Assembly (NCBI RefSeq): GCF_018613575.1
Contig: NZ_JAGGPX010000006.1
Location: 115,507-179,506 of the forward strand
Origin: Planococcus sp. ISL-110
Lineage (GTDB): Bacteria; Bacillota; Bacilli; Bacillales_A; Planococcaceae
DNA length: 64,000 nucleotides
Direction of reading: 5' to 3'
Shown: positions 24,505-34,081 of the stretch, in pieces
Position numbering within the stretch: position 1 is the stretch's first letter
Layout of the letters: each line of letters begins with the position of its first letter
The notes under the pieces: generated by a model
The model's input: only the letters and a program-made list of their open reading frames with translations
Told to the model about the DNA's origin: nothing
The model's database searches: none
Translations under genes and position numbers: made by a program

Positions 24505-25782
24505 TTAAAATCCAGGTTTATTCAACAGTTTGAAGATATTGTTTTTGTAATCTTCGACGCCTGGCTGATCGAACGGATTGATGTCGAGCAGATAAGCACT
24601 GTAGGCACAAGCAAGCATGTAGAAATACAGCAGGTGACCCAGGTTGTATTCGTCGATTTTCGGAATGGTCAGGCTGAGCTGAGGTACGCCGCCGTCTAAA
24701 TGGGCGCTCGATGTTCCTTTATACGCTACATGGTTGAACTCCTGTAAAGAAAGTCCAGCCATGTAATTCAATTCGTCGCCATCGTTTTCGGCTTCGAAAA
24801 TCGAGAGGTCTTCTTTCGCTTCTTGGACCAGCAGGAAGGTTTCAAACAAATTACGTTTGCCGTCTTGTATATACTGTCCCATAGAGTGAAGGTCAGTCGT
24901 GAAGGAAACCGAAGCAGGGAAGATGCCTTTGCCTTCTTTCCCTTCGCTTTCGCCAAACAATTGCTTCCACCATTCCTGTACGAATGAAAGCTTTGGTTCG
25001 AACGTCGCCATCACTTCTGTTGTGTAACCTTCAACATAAAGCTGATGGCGGACTGCCGCGTATTGCAGCGCTGGATTTTCATCCGCATCGGTGTTGTTGT
25101 AAAGCTCCTCGGCATTCACAGCTCCTGCAATCAAGTCGCGGATAGAGTAGCCGGCAGCCGCAATTGGCACCAATCCAACAGCAGTGAAAACAGAATAGCG
25201 TCCGCCTACGTCTTCAGGAACCACAAAGCGCTGGTAGCCATTAGCTTCAGCGAGTGTCAATAAGGCGCCTTTTTCAGCGTCCGTTGTGACGATGATCCGC
25301 TCAGCCGCTTCCTGGCCATAGCGCTTTTCCATATAATCCTTCAGGAAACGGAAAGCGATGGCAGGCTCTGTCGTCTTGCCTGATTTGGAAATGACGTTGA
25401 CCATGACACGCTTGCCGTCAAGATGGGCAAGGAGTTGCTTTAAGTATTCGCCGCTGACTTGATGGCCCGCAAAGACCACTTCCAGCCCCGATTCTTTGTT
25501 GAAATATGGATCTAATGCCGATAGTACTGCTTTAGAACCCAAGTACGATCCACCGATGCCGATGACGACCAAAACATCCGCAGTGTCACGGATTTGTGCT
25601 GCCGTTTTTTCGACTTTCTTCAAAAACTCTTCCTCAAGTGTGCTTGGCCAATCCAGCCAGCCGAGAAAATCAGAGCCTTTCCCTTTTTTGCTGTAAAGAT
25701 TCTCATGAATTTGCTTTAACTGTGCTCTTTTTTCAAGTGTTAGTACTGCGCCAATTGATTCTGAAAATGTAATTTTAACCAT
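24505..25782 (-). CDS. pgi: Glucose-6-phosphate isomerase
   Basis: A 425-residue glycolytic enzyme interconverting glucose 6-phosphate and fructose 6-phosphate. Signatures include VIGIGGSYLGSKAV near 71-84, VISKSGKTTEPAIAFR near 122-137, VGGRYSVFTAVG (PGI signature) near 180 and GVPQLSLTIP. It ends KLLNKPGF, about 15-20 residues earlier than B. subtilis Pgi, so the C-terminal helix is short; the catalytic core is complete. The start at ATG 25782 has AGGAGG 6 nt away, while the GTG two codons upstream abuts that site. It is monocistronic. Confidence 0.96.
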   Translation of the reverse strand: MVKITFSESIGAVLTLEKRAQLKQIHENLYSKKGKGSDFLGWLDWPSTLEEEFLKKVEKTAAQIRDTADVLVVIGIGGSYLGSKAVLSALDPYFNKESGLEVVFAGHQVSGEYLKQLLAHLDGKRVMVNVISKSGKTTEPAIAFRFLKDYMEKRYGQEAAERIIVTTDAEKGALLTLAEANGYQRFVVPEDVGGRYSVFTAVGLVPIAAAGYSIRDLIAGAVNAEELYNNTDADENPALQYAAVRHQLYVEGYTTEVMATFEPKLSFVQEWWKQLFGESEGKEGKGIFPASVSFTTDLHSMGQYIQDGKRNLFETFLLVQEAKEDLSIFEAENDGDELNYMAGLSLQEFNHVAYKGTSSAHLDGGVPQLSLTIPKIDEYNLGHLLYFYMLACAYSAYLLDINPFDQPGVEDYKNNIFKLLNKPGF

Positions 25783-26037
25783 ATTCACCCTCCTGTCTTT
25801 TGTTAATCAGTTTACCATATTAAAACTGGCAATTGCGGATGTTTTGCAGAGGAAATTATGCGTCCTGGAAACTCTATAAGAAGAAGTGGGGAATTTTTTT
25901 GAACAGCTGTGCCTAAAACACACCGAGCAGAGACTAAAGGATTTTTCAATGTGATATGGACTTGGCCTAAGAGCTGTTATCCTTTCAACTTCTAGTTGTT
26001 TATTGGTAAAATAAAGAAAACAATTGGGGGTAATGGT

Positions 26038-28059
26038 ATGGCTAAGAAATTAACAATCGTATTGTCATTGATTTTCCTGGGCTTTCTGGCAGGCTGCCAG
26101 CAACAGGCGACACCCGAAGATCGGCTGAAAGCATACATAGAACACTGGAACAAAGGAGAGTTTTCAGAGATGTACAGCGCCTATTTAAATCAAGGCACGA
26201 AGGAAGCTTACGCCTCGGAAGATTTTGTCGAACGTCAGCAAAAGCTCTATGATGACTTGGCCATTGAAAATGTCGAGGTGACTTATACGGAACCGGAAGA
26301 AGATGCCGAATGGGATACTGAAAGTCCGGCAGATTTTCCGGTACAGGTAAAAATGGACACGATGGCCGGACCGGTCGAATTTAAAAAATCCATGACCTTG
26401 CTGTATGAAACGCAGGAAGATACGGAAGATTGGTTTGTCGAATGGGATCCTTCCTTTATTTTTGAGCAGCTGGAAACGGGTGACGAAGTCCGTGTCTCAG
26501 CATCAGATGCAGAGCGCGGTGAGATTTTAGACCGCAACGAACAGCCGATTGCCGTCAACGGAACAGGCTATAATATCGGTGTGGTTCCTGAAAGCTTCAC
26601 CGAAGAATCCGATAAAGACGAACTTGCGGAAATCCTGGAAATTTCAGTTGCCTCTATTGATGAAAAAATGGGACAAAGCTGGGTCCAGAAGGATCAGTTT
26701 GTGCCAATTTCCAAGGCAGCTAAAAATGATACGGAATTGCTGGGAAAAGTAGAAGCGATTCCGGGTGCAACCTATCAGGAAACAGCGATGCGTGAATATC
26801 CATACGGAGAAGCGCTGGGTCATCTGAGCGGCTATATCGGCCCTATTACTGCTGAGAAACTGGAAGAGCTTGAAGATCAGGGCTATACAGCAACCGATTC
26901 AATCGGCAGAAGAGGCCTTGAGCAAACACTTGAAGACCGCCTTCATGGCAAGAAAGGCATGAAAATTCTTATTAAAAAGCAAGGCGACAACGGGGAAGAG
27001 CTGACAATTGCGGAAACACCTGCTGAAAACGGAGAAACGGTCGTTCTGACCATTGATGCAGAGCTCCAGGAATCAGCTTTTGATTCGATGGAAGGCGAAG
27101 CGGGAACAAGTGCCGCAGTCGACCCAAAAACCGGTGAAACGCTGGCTTTGGTCAGTTCACCGGCTTATGATCCGAACGAATACATGTTGGGAATCAGCAA
27201 GAGCCGTTTCAAAGAATTGAGTGAAGACCCCTTAAATCCTTTGTTCAACCGGTTTGGAGCTTCTTATGCACCAGGCTCAACTATCAAGCCGGTGACAGCC
27301 GCAATCGGCATGGAAGCGGGAACGCTGGAGCCTGCGGATGGTCTGCAGATTGACGGCGCCACATGGCAAAAAGACGGTTCCTGGGGAGATTACCGGGTAA
27401 CCCGCCTGCATCCAGAAGCACCCAATCCGATTGATTTGAACAAAGCATTGGTGTACTCGGACAACATCTACTTTGCCCGCCAAGCGCTCAACATGGGCAA
27501 TGAAACACTTGTATCAGGTTTGCAGAGCTATGGTTTTGGAGAAGAAATCCCATTCGCTTTAGAGCTGCAGCCGTCGCAGATTTCCAATGAAGGAACTTTA
27601 GGGTCTGAAGGCCAGCTTGCGGATACTTCTTTCGGGCAAGGACAAATGCTGACCAATATCCTTCACTTGGCTTCCATGTATGAGCCGTTCCTGACAGATG
27701 GCATCATGTACAAGCCGCTGCTGTTTATGGATGAGGAAAAAAGCCAGGTATGGAAAGAAGGATTGCTGAGCGCAGAAAATGCAGAAACTCTCCGCACGGG
27801 CATGCGCAATGTTGTAGTGGATGGCTATGCCCAATCAGCCAACAGCCCCTCCGTGAAAATTGCCGGAAAAACCGGTACCGCTGAATTAAAAGGCGCGATT
27901 GGCGAAGAAGGACAGGAAAATGGCTTTTTTGTCGCCTACGATTCGGAAAGCCCGGATTTCATCCTGGCCATGATGATCGAATCGATCGAAGACAATGGCG
28001 GCAGTGATTATGTTGCTGGGTTCGCCACTACAGTATTTGAAGAATATAATGCTGAATAA
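26038..28059 (+). CDS. PBP3-type penicillin-binding transpeptidase (lipoprotein signal)
   Basis: A 673-residue class B PBP that cross-links peptidoglycan. The N-terminal signal ends in lipobox LAGC, so it is probably a lipoprotein. Domains in order: MecA_N/NTF2-like (about 30-145), PBP dimer domain (about 155-330) and transpeptidase (about 355-670). Catalytic motifs: S414-x-x-K417 (PGSTIKP), S474-D-N and K611-T-G. The layout matches B. subtilis PbpC and is related to staphylococcal PBP2a; members are intrinsically low-affinity for some beta-lactams. The start is ATG 26038 after TTGGGGG. It is monocistronic. Confidence 0.92.
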   Translation: MAKKLTIVLSLIFLGFLAGCQQQATPEDRLKAYIEHWNKGEFSEMYSAYLNQGTKEAYASEDFVERQQKLYDDLAIENVEVTYTEPEEDAEWDTESPADFPVQVKMDTMAGPVEFKKSMTLLYETQEDTEDWFVEWDPSFIFEQLETGDEVRVSASDAERGEILDRNEQPIAVNGTGYNIGVVPESFTEESDKDELAEILEISVASIDEKMGQSWVQKDQFVPISKAAKNDTELLGKVEAIPGATYQETAMREYPYGEALGHLSGYIGPITAEKLEELEDQGYTATDSIGRRGLEQTLEDRLHGKKGMKILIKKQGDNGEELTIAETPAENGETVVLTIDAELQESAFDSMEGEAGTSAAVDPKTGETLALVSSPAYDPNEYMLGISKSRFKELSEDPLNPLFNRFGASYAPGSTIKPVTAAIGMEAGTLEPADGLQIDGATWQKDGSWGDYRVTRLHPEAPNPIDLNKALVYSDNIYFARQALNMGNETLVSGLQSYGFGEEIPFALELQPSQISNEGTLGSEGQLADTSFGQGQMLTNILHLASMYEPFLTDGIMYKPLLFMDEEKSQVWKEGLLSAENAETLRTGMRNVVVDGYAQSANSPSVKIAGKTGTAELKGAIGEEGQENGFFVAYDSESPDFILAMMIESIEDNGGSDYVAGFATTVFEEYNAE

Positions 28060-28071
28060 TAGAAGGAAACA

Positions 28072-28107
28072 GCCACCGGCAAGCACTTATTGCCGGTGGC
28101 CTTTTTA
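28072..28107 (+). terminator. Terminator of the PBP gene
   Basis: GCCACCGGCAA and TTGCCGGTGGC pair around a 7-nt loop, followed by CTTTTT. Confidence 0.9.
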
Positions 28108-28124
28108 TGGGGAAATACGAATAA

Positions 28125-28315
28125 ATAAGTTGAACTTAAGAATCATCATTTTATAAAATGCTTCGGAAGCTTTGGGGATGGCGATGCTAAGAGATTCACT
28201 TCACTTAATTATGATCGTATATTTCTTTACTCACATACTAGCAGCTGTCTTGCAGAATATCTGCTGTGAAAGATTATTAGTTCAACTTATATAATAATAG
28301 AAAGTTCGACTTATA
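28125..28315. repeat. Three copies of a 13-bp AGTTCRACTTATA motif
   Basis: Direct copies AGTTCAACTTATA (28279-28291) and AGTTCGACTTATA (28303-28315) start 24 bp apart. An inverted 12-of-13 copy lies at 28125-28136. All sit in the 375-bp gap before the aldo/keto reductase at 28436, where nothing else was recognised. They are possible operator sites for an unknown regulator. Confidence 0.5.
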
Positions 28316-28435
28316 GAACACGGATTTATTGTTTAAAAACTGACGTGGATAGCAGGAATTTCCATGGAAATATTGAATAGAAAGAAGAGTGAACTGTTAC
28401 GGGAATTGGAGAGTAATCAATAAAGGGGGGATTGG

Positions 28436-29395
28436 GTGGAATTCAAGAACTTGGGAGGCACAGGGCTGAAGGTTTCAAATATAAGCTTGGGGACGATGGC
28501 TTTTGGCCGCTGGATTGACGAACGGGCATCCCATGAAATTATGGATGTTGCTCTGGATCAAGGGATTAACCTGATCGATACGGCTAATTTTTATGGCAAA
28601 GGTCAAGATGAGGCTTTTAAATACGGTACGGGGGAATGTGAAGAAATTGTCGGCCGTTACTTAAAAGGAAAGCGGAATTCAGCGGTATTGGCTACCAAAG
28701 TAGGCTTGCCGATGGGCAAAGGACCAAACGAGCAAGGATCATCCAGGCACCACATCATGCAGCAGGCGGAAGATTCCCTGCGCCGGCTGCAGACCGATTG
28801 GATTGATCTTTACCAAGTACATCGCTTTGACGATAATACGCCGTTGGAAGAAACCTTGTCCGCTTTGACGGATTTGGTGAGACAGGGCAAGATCCGCTAT
28901 ATCGGCTGTTCAAATTATGCAGCCTGGCAAATGGCCAAAGCGCGAGGAGTCAGCAACTTAGAAGGATTCGAGCATTTTGTCTCGAGCCAATCGCAATATA
29001 ATTTACTGTCCAGGGAATTGGAGAACGAAGTGATGCCTTATTGTGCAGCTGAAAAAATGGGCTTGCTTGTATATAGTCCGATGGCCAGAGGGGTGCTGTC
29101 AGGGAAATACAAGTCAAAAGGCGACATGCCGGAAGACAGCCGGGCGGCTAAAGGTGAAGAACTCATCCAGCCTTACTTTACAGATGCGAACTTCGAAAAG
29201 GTCGAAGCCTATAAGGAGTTATTGGGTGACCAAGGCTACGAGCTATCGCAGTTTGCGCTGGCGTGGACCCTTAATCAGCCGGCCATCACTTCGGCAATTT
29301 TAGGTGCCAGCAAGCCTCAGCACGTTTTGGACGCTGCAGAAATCAGCGGCTGGAAATGGACACAAGGCTTGAAAGCGCAAGTATCAACTATTTGA
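28436..29395 (+). CDS. Aldo/keto reductase
   Basis: A 319-residue NAD(P)H-dependent AKR. The tetrad is visible: D48 and Y53 in NLIDTANFYGKG, K88 in LATKVG and H129 in LYQVHRF. It is a different subfamily from the enzyme at 3.7 kb, nearer the YajO/voltage-channel-beta-like group (SPMARGVLSGKY). The start is GTG with AAAGGGGGG. The GH13 gene follows after 76 nt without a terminator, so the two may form an operon. The upstream motif repeats could be its control region. Substrate unknown. Confidence 0.88.
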   Translation: MEFKNLGGTGLKVSNISLGTMAFGRWIDERASHEIMDVALDQGINLIDTANFYGKGQDEAFKYGTGECEEIVGRYLKGKRNSAVLATKVGLPMGKGPNEQGSSRHHIMQQAEDSLRRLQTDWIDLYQVHRFDDNTPLEETLSALTDLVRQGKIRYIGCSNYAAWQMAKARGVSNLEGFEHFVSSQSQYNLLSRELENEVMPYCAAEKMGLLVYSPMARGVLSGKYKSKGDMPEDSRAAKGEELIQPYFTDANFEKVEAYKELLGDQGYELSQFALAWTLNQPAITSAILGASKPQHVLDAAEISGWKWTQGLKAQVSTI

Positions 29396-29471
29396 TTGGT
29401 ATAAGAAAAAGCTGGCCAGGAAAACCGATTCGGCAATAGTTATTTCCAGCGTAAGGAAGAGGGAGAGGACT

Positions 29472-31100
29472 TTGAAGAAAACATGGTGGAAAGAGGCAGT
29501 GGTCTATCAAATTTACCCAAGAAGTTTTAATGATTCCAACGGTGATGGTATAGGTGATTTGAATGGTGTGACAGAAAAACTGGATTATTTAGATGAACTG
29601 GGCATCACGATTATCTGGATTTGCCCGATGTATAAATCCCCGAACGTCGACAATGGATATGACGTCAGCGATTACCAGGCGATCATGGAAGAAATGGGGA
29701 CAATGGAGGATTTTGATCGTCTGCTGGAGGAAGTGCATAAACGGGGGATGAGGCTCATCATCGATTTGGTGCTGAACCATACCAGTGACCAGCATCCGTG
29801 GTTTTTGGAATCCCGTTCTTCCCGAGACAATCCGAAGCGCGGCTGGTATGTGTGGAGCGACCGGCAGACCAATTGGGAGAGTATATTCGGAGGCCCAGCC
29901 TGGACCTTCGACTCGAAGACCAAACAATATTATTTGCATATTTTCACGAAAAACCAAGTGGATTTAAACTGGGAAAATAAAGAAATGCGTCAGGCAGTGT
30001 ACGAAATGATCCGCTGGTGGCTGGCTAAAGGCGTTGATGGCTTCCGTGTCGATGCCATCAATCATTTGAAGAAAGACTACAGTGACATGCCCAACCCAAA
30101 AAACCTGACTTATGTTCCGGCCTGGGAAAAATTCACCGATGTGGAAGGCTTGCAGGATATACTGGCAGAACTGCGGGATGAAGCTTTTTCAGATGATGAT
30201 ATTGTCACTGTAGGAGAAGCGAACAGTACCAAATCACAGGATATGGAGCAATGGATTAGTGAACACGAAGGGAAATTCAATATGATTTTCCATCTGGAAG
30301 CACATGAAGCGGCAAGCGACAGCTTTGATGCCGGACTGGATGTCGAAGATTTAAAGGAAGTACTGAACCGTTGGCAAGAAGCTGCACATGGCGTAGCCTG
30401 GAACTCTCTTTACATTGAAAACCACGATCGCCCAAGAACGGTTTCCATTTGGGGAAACGACCGGAAATATTGGTTTGAAAGTGCTACAGCGTTGGGCTGC
30501 ATGTACTTCTTCATGCAGGGTACCCCTTTCATTTATCAAGGTCAGGAAATCGGCATGACGAATGCCCCTTTTGATGATATTGAAATGTATAATGACATCG
30601 AAACAAAAAATATGTATCGCTACAATCGAAAAGAAGGAGTGCCCCATGAGGATTTGATGAAAATCATCAAAAAAGTCAGCAGGGACCATGCCCGCACACC
30701 GATGCAGTGGAACAATCAGGATTTCGCCGGGTTCTCCAAAGCCGAGCCTTGGCTCGGTGTAAATCCGAATTATAAATGGCTGAATGTAGAAGCCCAAAAG
30801 GATGACCCAAAATCGATTTGGTCATTTTACAAGAAAATGATTCATTTGCGCCAAAACTGGAAGCTACTGGTTTATGGAACGACGAGCTTGGCAGATTCGG
30901 GGTGTCCGGATGTGTACGCATACTACCGGGAAGACCGCTATACAAAAATGCTCATTGCCTCAAATTTAAGTGAACACCCGTGCACCTGGAATACCCCATA
31001 CGATGCCGAACTTCTTCTGACCAATTACGAAAAACGTGTGAAAGGCGTTCTGCAGCCTTATGAAGCGTGTGTTTACTTTTTGAAGAAAACAATTTACTGA
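29472..31100 (+). CDS. GH13 alpha-glucosidase (oligosaccharide hydrolase)
   Basis: A 542-residue cytosolic glycoside hydrolase of the oligo-1,6-glucosidase/alpha-glucosidase subgroup. The nucleophile is D194 in GFRVDAINH, the acid/base E249 in TVGEANS and the stabiliser D319 in ENHDRPR. The calcium-loop DSNGDGIGDL and the family motif NQVDLNWEN are present. The residue after the nucleophile is Ala195; in this subgroup Ala or Thr tends to go with alpha-1,4 activity and Val with alpha-1,6, so maltose-type activity is favoured, though uncertain. No signal peptide. The start is TTG after GGGAGAGG. Confidence 0.9.
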   Translation: MKKTWWKEAVVYQIYPRSFNDSNGDGIGDLNGVTEKLDYLDELGITIIWICPMYKSPNVDNGYDVSDYQAIMEEMGTMEDFDRLLEEVHKRGMRLIIDLVLNHTSDQHPWFLESRSSRDNPKRGWYVWSDRQTNWESIFGGPAWTFDSKTKQYYLHIFTKNQVDLNWENKEMRQAVYEMIRWWLAKGVDGFRVDAINHLKKDYSDMPNPKNLTYVPAWEKFTDVEGLQDILAELRDEAFSDDDIVTVGEANSTKSQDMEQWISEHEGKFNMIFHLEAHEAASDSFDAGLDVEDLKEVLNRWQEAAHGVAWNSLYIENHDRPRTVSIWGNDRKYWFESATALGCMYFFMQGTPFIYQGQEIGMTNAPFDDIEMYNDIETKNMYRYNRKEGVPHEDLMKIIKKVSRDHARTPMQWNNQDFAGFSKAEPWLGVNPNYKWLNVEAQKDDPKSIWSFYKKMIHLRQNWKLLVYGTTSLADSGCPDVYAYYREDRYTKMLIASNLSEHPCTWNTPYDAELLLTNYEKRVKGVLQPYEACVYFLKKTIY

Positions 31101-31114
31101 TACCATCGAAATTT

Positions 31115-31163
31115 AACAAGCCATAAAGCCATTCAGTAAGAATGGTTTTATGGCTTGTTTTTA
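31115..31163 (+). terminator. Terminator of the GH13 gene
   Basis: AACAAGCCATAAA and TTTATGGCTTGTT with an inner CCATT/AATGG stem, followed by TTTATT. Confidence 0.85.
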
Positions 31164-31384
31164 TTAGGGAAAAAATCAGCTATAGGTATATGTAAGTGAG
31201 TAAATAGACTCATTATGCTTTTTTGGTCAATTAGTGAGAAGAAATTTCCCAATTACGGAAAACTGAAAATTCTGCTAACTTTAGAGATGTGGCAGAGCGA
31301 TCAAACAAGGAAGAGTGTGAAAGCGCGGGACGCCGCAGCTGGACCCAGGCTGCCATAAACCATATTGGAAAAGGGGATTGAACA

Positions 31385-32644
31385 ATGAAGAAATCGGCAA
31401 AGTTCATTACAACAGCAATGCTGACAGCAACCTTGCTTATACCGGCAATGGGCGTCAGCGCAAACGGGGATTCCGTTGAAAAAGCGAATGGCAATGAGAA
31501 ATTCCGTGTATTGATTGATGCGGCAAATCAGAAAGAACTGAAAAATGCTAAAAACCAATACGGTGTTCAATGGGATTTTGAAAGCGAAGGATTTACCACC
31601 AATATGAACGAAAAGCAATTCGAAGCTCTCCAGAAAAATAAAAATATAAATGTTGAAAAAGTTCCGGAATATAGCATTGAAGAAACATCCTCTGAACCGT
31701 TGGCTAAGTATTCCACCATGGCAGCAGCTCAGTCAACGCCATGGGGCATCAAAGCCATCTACAATAATTCAAATCTTTCTCAAACCTCGGGTGGAGCGGG
31801 CATTAACATTGCCGTACTCGATACGGGCGTCAACGTAAACCATGCAGATTTGGCGAACAATGTAGAACAATGCAAAGACTTTACACTCAGCGCCAGCATC
31901 ACAAATGGCAGTTGTACAGATCGTCAGGGACACGGAACGCATGTTGCGGGATCTGCGCTTGCAGATGGCAATGGAGGTTTGTATGGAGTGGCTCCACAAG
32001 CTGATCTTTGGGCATACAAAGTATTAGGAGATGATGGATCAGGATCTTCTGATGATATTGCCATAGCGATCCGCCACGTTGCGGATCAAGCAACTGCATT
32101 AAAGACGAAAGTAGTCATTAATATGTCGTTGGGATCTTCTGCTGAAAGCAGCCTGATCACAAATGCAGTCAACTATGCCTACAGCAAGGGTGTTTTGATT
32201 ATTGCAGCAGCAGGAAACTCAGGCCCTTACCAGGGATCTATCGGCTTCCCAGGCGCCTTACAGAATGCAGTGGCAGTGGCAGCTCTTGAAAATGTTATCC
32301 AGAATGGCACATACAGAGTAGCTGATTTCTCTTCACGCGGCTACAGTTCTACAGACGGTGATTACTTGATCGGCAAATACGATGTTGAAATTTCGGCACC
32401 GGGTGCAGCAGTGTACTCAGCTTGGTATACGGGTGGCTATGCGACGATCAGCGGGACCTCGATGGCTTCACCACATGCAGCTGGACTTGCTGCAAAAGTC
32501 TGGGCGACAAACCCAAGCGCTACGAATGTCCAAGTACGGAATAATCTACAAAACCGTGCAACAGCATACGACATCCTTTCAGGATGGGGTGCTGGATATG
32601 GTGACGATTATGCATCAGGATTCGGGTTTGCACGCGTACAATAA
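31385..32644 (+). CDS. Secreted subtilisin-like serine protease (S8), cold-active S41/S39 type
   Basis: A 419-residue extracellular pre-pro-protease: signal peptide (about 1-26), inhibitor_I9-like propeptide (about 38-98), then the catalytic domain from about 113. The triad is Asp146 (VLDTG), His183 (QGHGTHVAG) and Ser359 (GTSMASPH). The mature part opens QSTPWGIKAIYNNSNLSQTS and contains NVEQCKDFT, closely resembling the Antarctic subtilisins S41 and S39; Cys163 and Cys177 could form the disulfide known in that group. It lies directly upstream of the RRNPP-type regulator and its candidate peptide, a layout recalling the NprR-NprX-nprA arrangement. The start has AAAAGGGG. Confidence 0.93.
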   Translation: MKKSAKFITTAMLTATLLIPAMGVSANGDSVEKANGNEKFRVLIDAANQKELKNAKNQYGVQWDFESEGFTTNMNEKQFEALQKNKNINVEKVPEYSIEETSSEPLAKYSTMAAAQSTPWGIKAIYNNSNLSQTSGGAGINIAVLDTGVNVNHADLANNVEQCKDFTLSASITNGSCTDRQGHGTHVAGSALADGNGGLYGVAPQADLWAYKVLGDDGSGSSDDIAIAIRHVADQATALKTKVVINMSLGSSAESSLITNAVNYAYSKGVLIIAAAGNSGPYQGSIGFPGALQNAVAVAALENVIQNGTYRVADFSSRGYSSTDGDYLIGKYDVEISAPGAAVYSAWYTGGYATISGTSMASPHAAGLAAKVWATNPSATNVQVRNNLQNRATAYDILSGWGAGYGDDYASGFGFARVQ

Positions 32645-32669
32645 TTAATTAAAGCACTTACTCAAAGAG

Positions 32670-32704
32670 GCAGCCCTGTCAGAAATGTCGGGGTTGTTTT
32701 TTTA
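32670..32704 (+). terminator. Terminator between protease and regulator
   Basis: CAGCCCTG and CGGGGTTG pair with two G-T pairs around an 11-nt loop, followed by seven T residues. The T-run also overlaps the likely regulator promoter region. Confidence 0.6.
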
Positions 32705-32742
32705 TGGTATATTTTATTTATTCTGTAAAAAAGGGTGAAATT

Positions 32743-33975
32743 ATGAATGTCGGTTCTATCATCAAGTACTATCGGACAAAAAACAGTTTGACTCAATCGC
32801 AATTGGCAGATGGCATCTGCTCGATTTCACATTTAAGCAAAATTGAATCCAATGCTTACATCCCGCATGAATCGACCATCAAAGCGTTGCTATTGAAAAT
32901 GGGCGTTCAGCTGAACAGAGAGGTGGAAAAGCACAAACAGCTGGAAAGGATGATTGGCAAGTTCATCGATTGTTCCCTGCATTATGATCTGGAAACCATG
33001 CGGAAAATATACAGGCAACTGGAACTGGAAAACGATTACATTCAATCCACTGATTTGGTCAATCAATACGAACTCTATAAATTCCGCTTTTACATTTACG
33101 ATAATGACCCGGTCAAAGCAGAACAGCAGAAAAAACTGCTGGAACGCATGAAAGCCTCTTTTTTAGCGCCGGAGCATTGGGTTCATCAGTTTTTCCAATC
33201 GTTGTACTGTTCCATGATGGGGGACAATACAAAGTCTCTTGAATTTCTTAACAGCCTGGACCTTGGCATACAAAGCATTCCACAAAAGTTTGAAGGGGAA
33301 TTCTATTATCAGAAAGCCCGTATGCTGGTCCTGGCAGACCGTTATGAGTTATCTGCACATTTTGCGGAATTGGCGGCCCGGTCTTTTCAGCTTCATCATA
33401 ATTACATCCGACTGCTCCACGCCCAGATGCTTCTAGCGATCAATTACACCCGCAGAAATTTGCTGGTTCAGGCAGAAAGCCTCTACGAAGTGCTGATCCG
33501 CAACACTCATCTGACAAAGCAATCAGCATTGCACAATCAAACGCTCTATAATTACACAGAGCTGCTGAGAATGAAAAATGCACATGGTGAAGCTTTGGAA
33601 ATTCTTCAGGCATTAAAAGAAAACCTGGAAGACGATACCTATTTCTACAAAGCGGTTTTGACCAGTTTGCTGGAGTCCATGGTCGAAACAGGCCAGAATG
33701 CTTCAGTATTGATTGAAGAATTAAAGGCAGTCAGTGGCACGCCGGAGCATAAATATTTTCATATTTATGCCAATTATTTCGAGAAAAGAAATTTTTCCCA
33801 ACCGGACCTTATGGCCTATTGTGAAGAAATAATGTTCCCATTTTTCAGAAAATATGGTTATATAAAGGAAACGAAAAATATTGCTGCGGAACTTGCAACC
33901 CATTACAGCGGTCAGCTGCAATGGGAAAAAGCTTATTTCTATCAATCCTTTTGGGATGAGAATGGCGGTGAATAA
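32743..33975 (+). CDS. RRNPP-type HTH/TPR transcriptional regulator
   Basis: 410 residues. An N-terminal XRE helix-turn-helix (about 5-60; IIKYYRTKNSLTQSQLADG, then SISHLSKIESNAYIPHES) is followed by about 340 residues of all-helical sequence consistent with TPR repeats (segments FEGEFYYQKARMLVLADRYE and LYNYTELLRMKNAHGEALEI). This is the build of peptide-sensing RRNPP regulators such as PlcR and, by length, NprR (423). A gene for a tiny hydrophobic peptide starts 2 nt after the stop. The start is ATG 32743 with AAGGGTGAAA. It is placed as sensor of that peptide and possible controller of the adjacent protease; both are inferences from layout. Confidence 0.83.
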   Translation: MNVGSIIKYYRTKNSLTQSQLADGICSISHLSKIESNAYIPHESTIKALLLKMGVQLNREVEKHKQLERMIGKFIDCSLHYDLETMRKIYRQLELENDYIQSTDLVNQYELYKFRFYIYDNDPVKAEQQKKLLERMKASFLAPEHWVHQFFQSLYCSMMGDNTKSLEFLNSLDLGIQSIPQKFEGEFYYQKARMLVLADRYELSAHFAELAARSFQLHHNYIRLLHAQMLLAINYTRRNLLVQAESLYEVLIRNTHLTKQSALHNQTLYNYTELLRMKNAHGEALEILQALKENLEDDTYFYKAVLTSLLESMVETGQNASVLIEELKAVSGTPEHKYFHIYANYFEKRNFSQPDLMAYCEEIMFPFFRKYGYIKETKNIAAELATHYSGQLQWEKAYFYQSFWDENGGE

Positions 33976-33977
33976 GA

Positions 33978-34073
33978 ATGATGAAAAAGAAAGTAGTTGT
34001 CTTGTCTGCTGTGTATGCAGGGTTAATGGCTATTATTGCGCTCGGTGGGCCAAATGTGTTGCCTCCAATTTAA
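33978..34073 (+). CDS. Candidate secreted signalling peptide of the RRNPP system (31 aa)
   Basis: A 31-codon ORF beginning with two ATGs, 2 nt after the regulator's TAA, and ending at TAA just before a strong terminator. The product has a basic start (MMKKKVVV), a hydrophobic core (LSAVYAGLMAIIAL) and a short C-terminal tail GGPNVLPPI. This is the form of PapR/NprX/Shp-type pro-peptides that are exported, trimmed and re-imported. The likely signal is some part of the C-terminal GGPNVLPPI. The ribosome-binding site (GGCGGTG within the regulator's last codons) is weak, so expression probably depends on coupling with the regulator. It is too short for standard gene callers. Confidence 0.7.
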   Translation: MMKKKVVVLSAVYAGLMAIIALGGPNVLPPI

Positions 34074-34081
34074 TCATCCGT

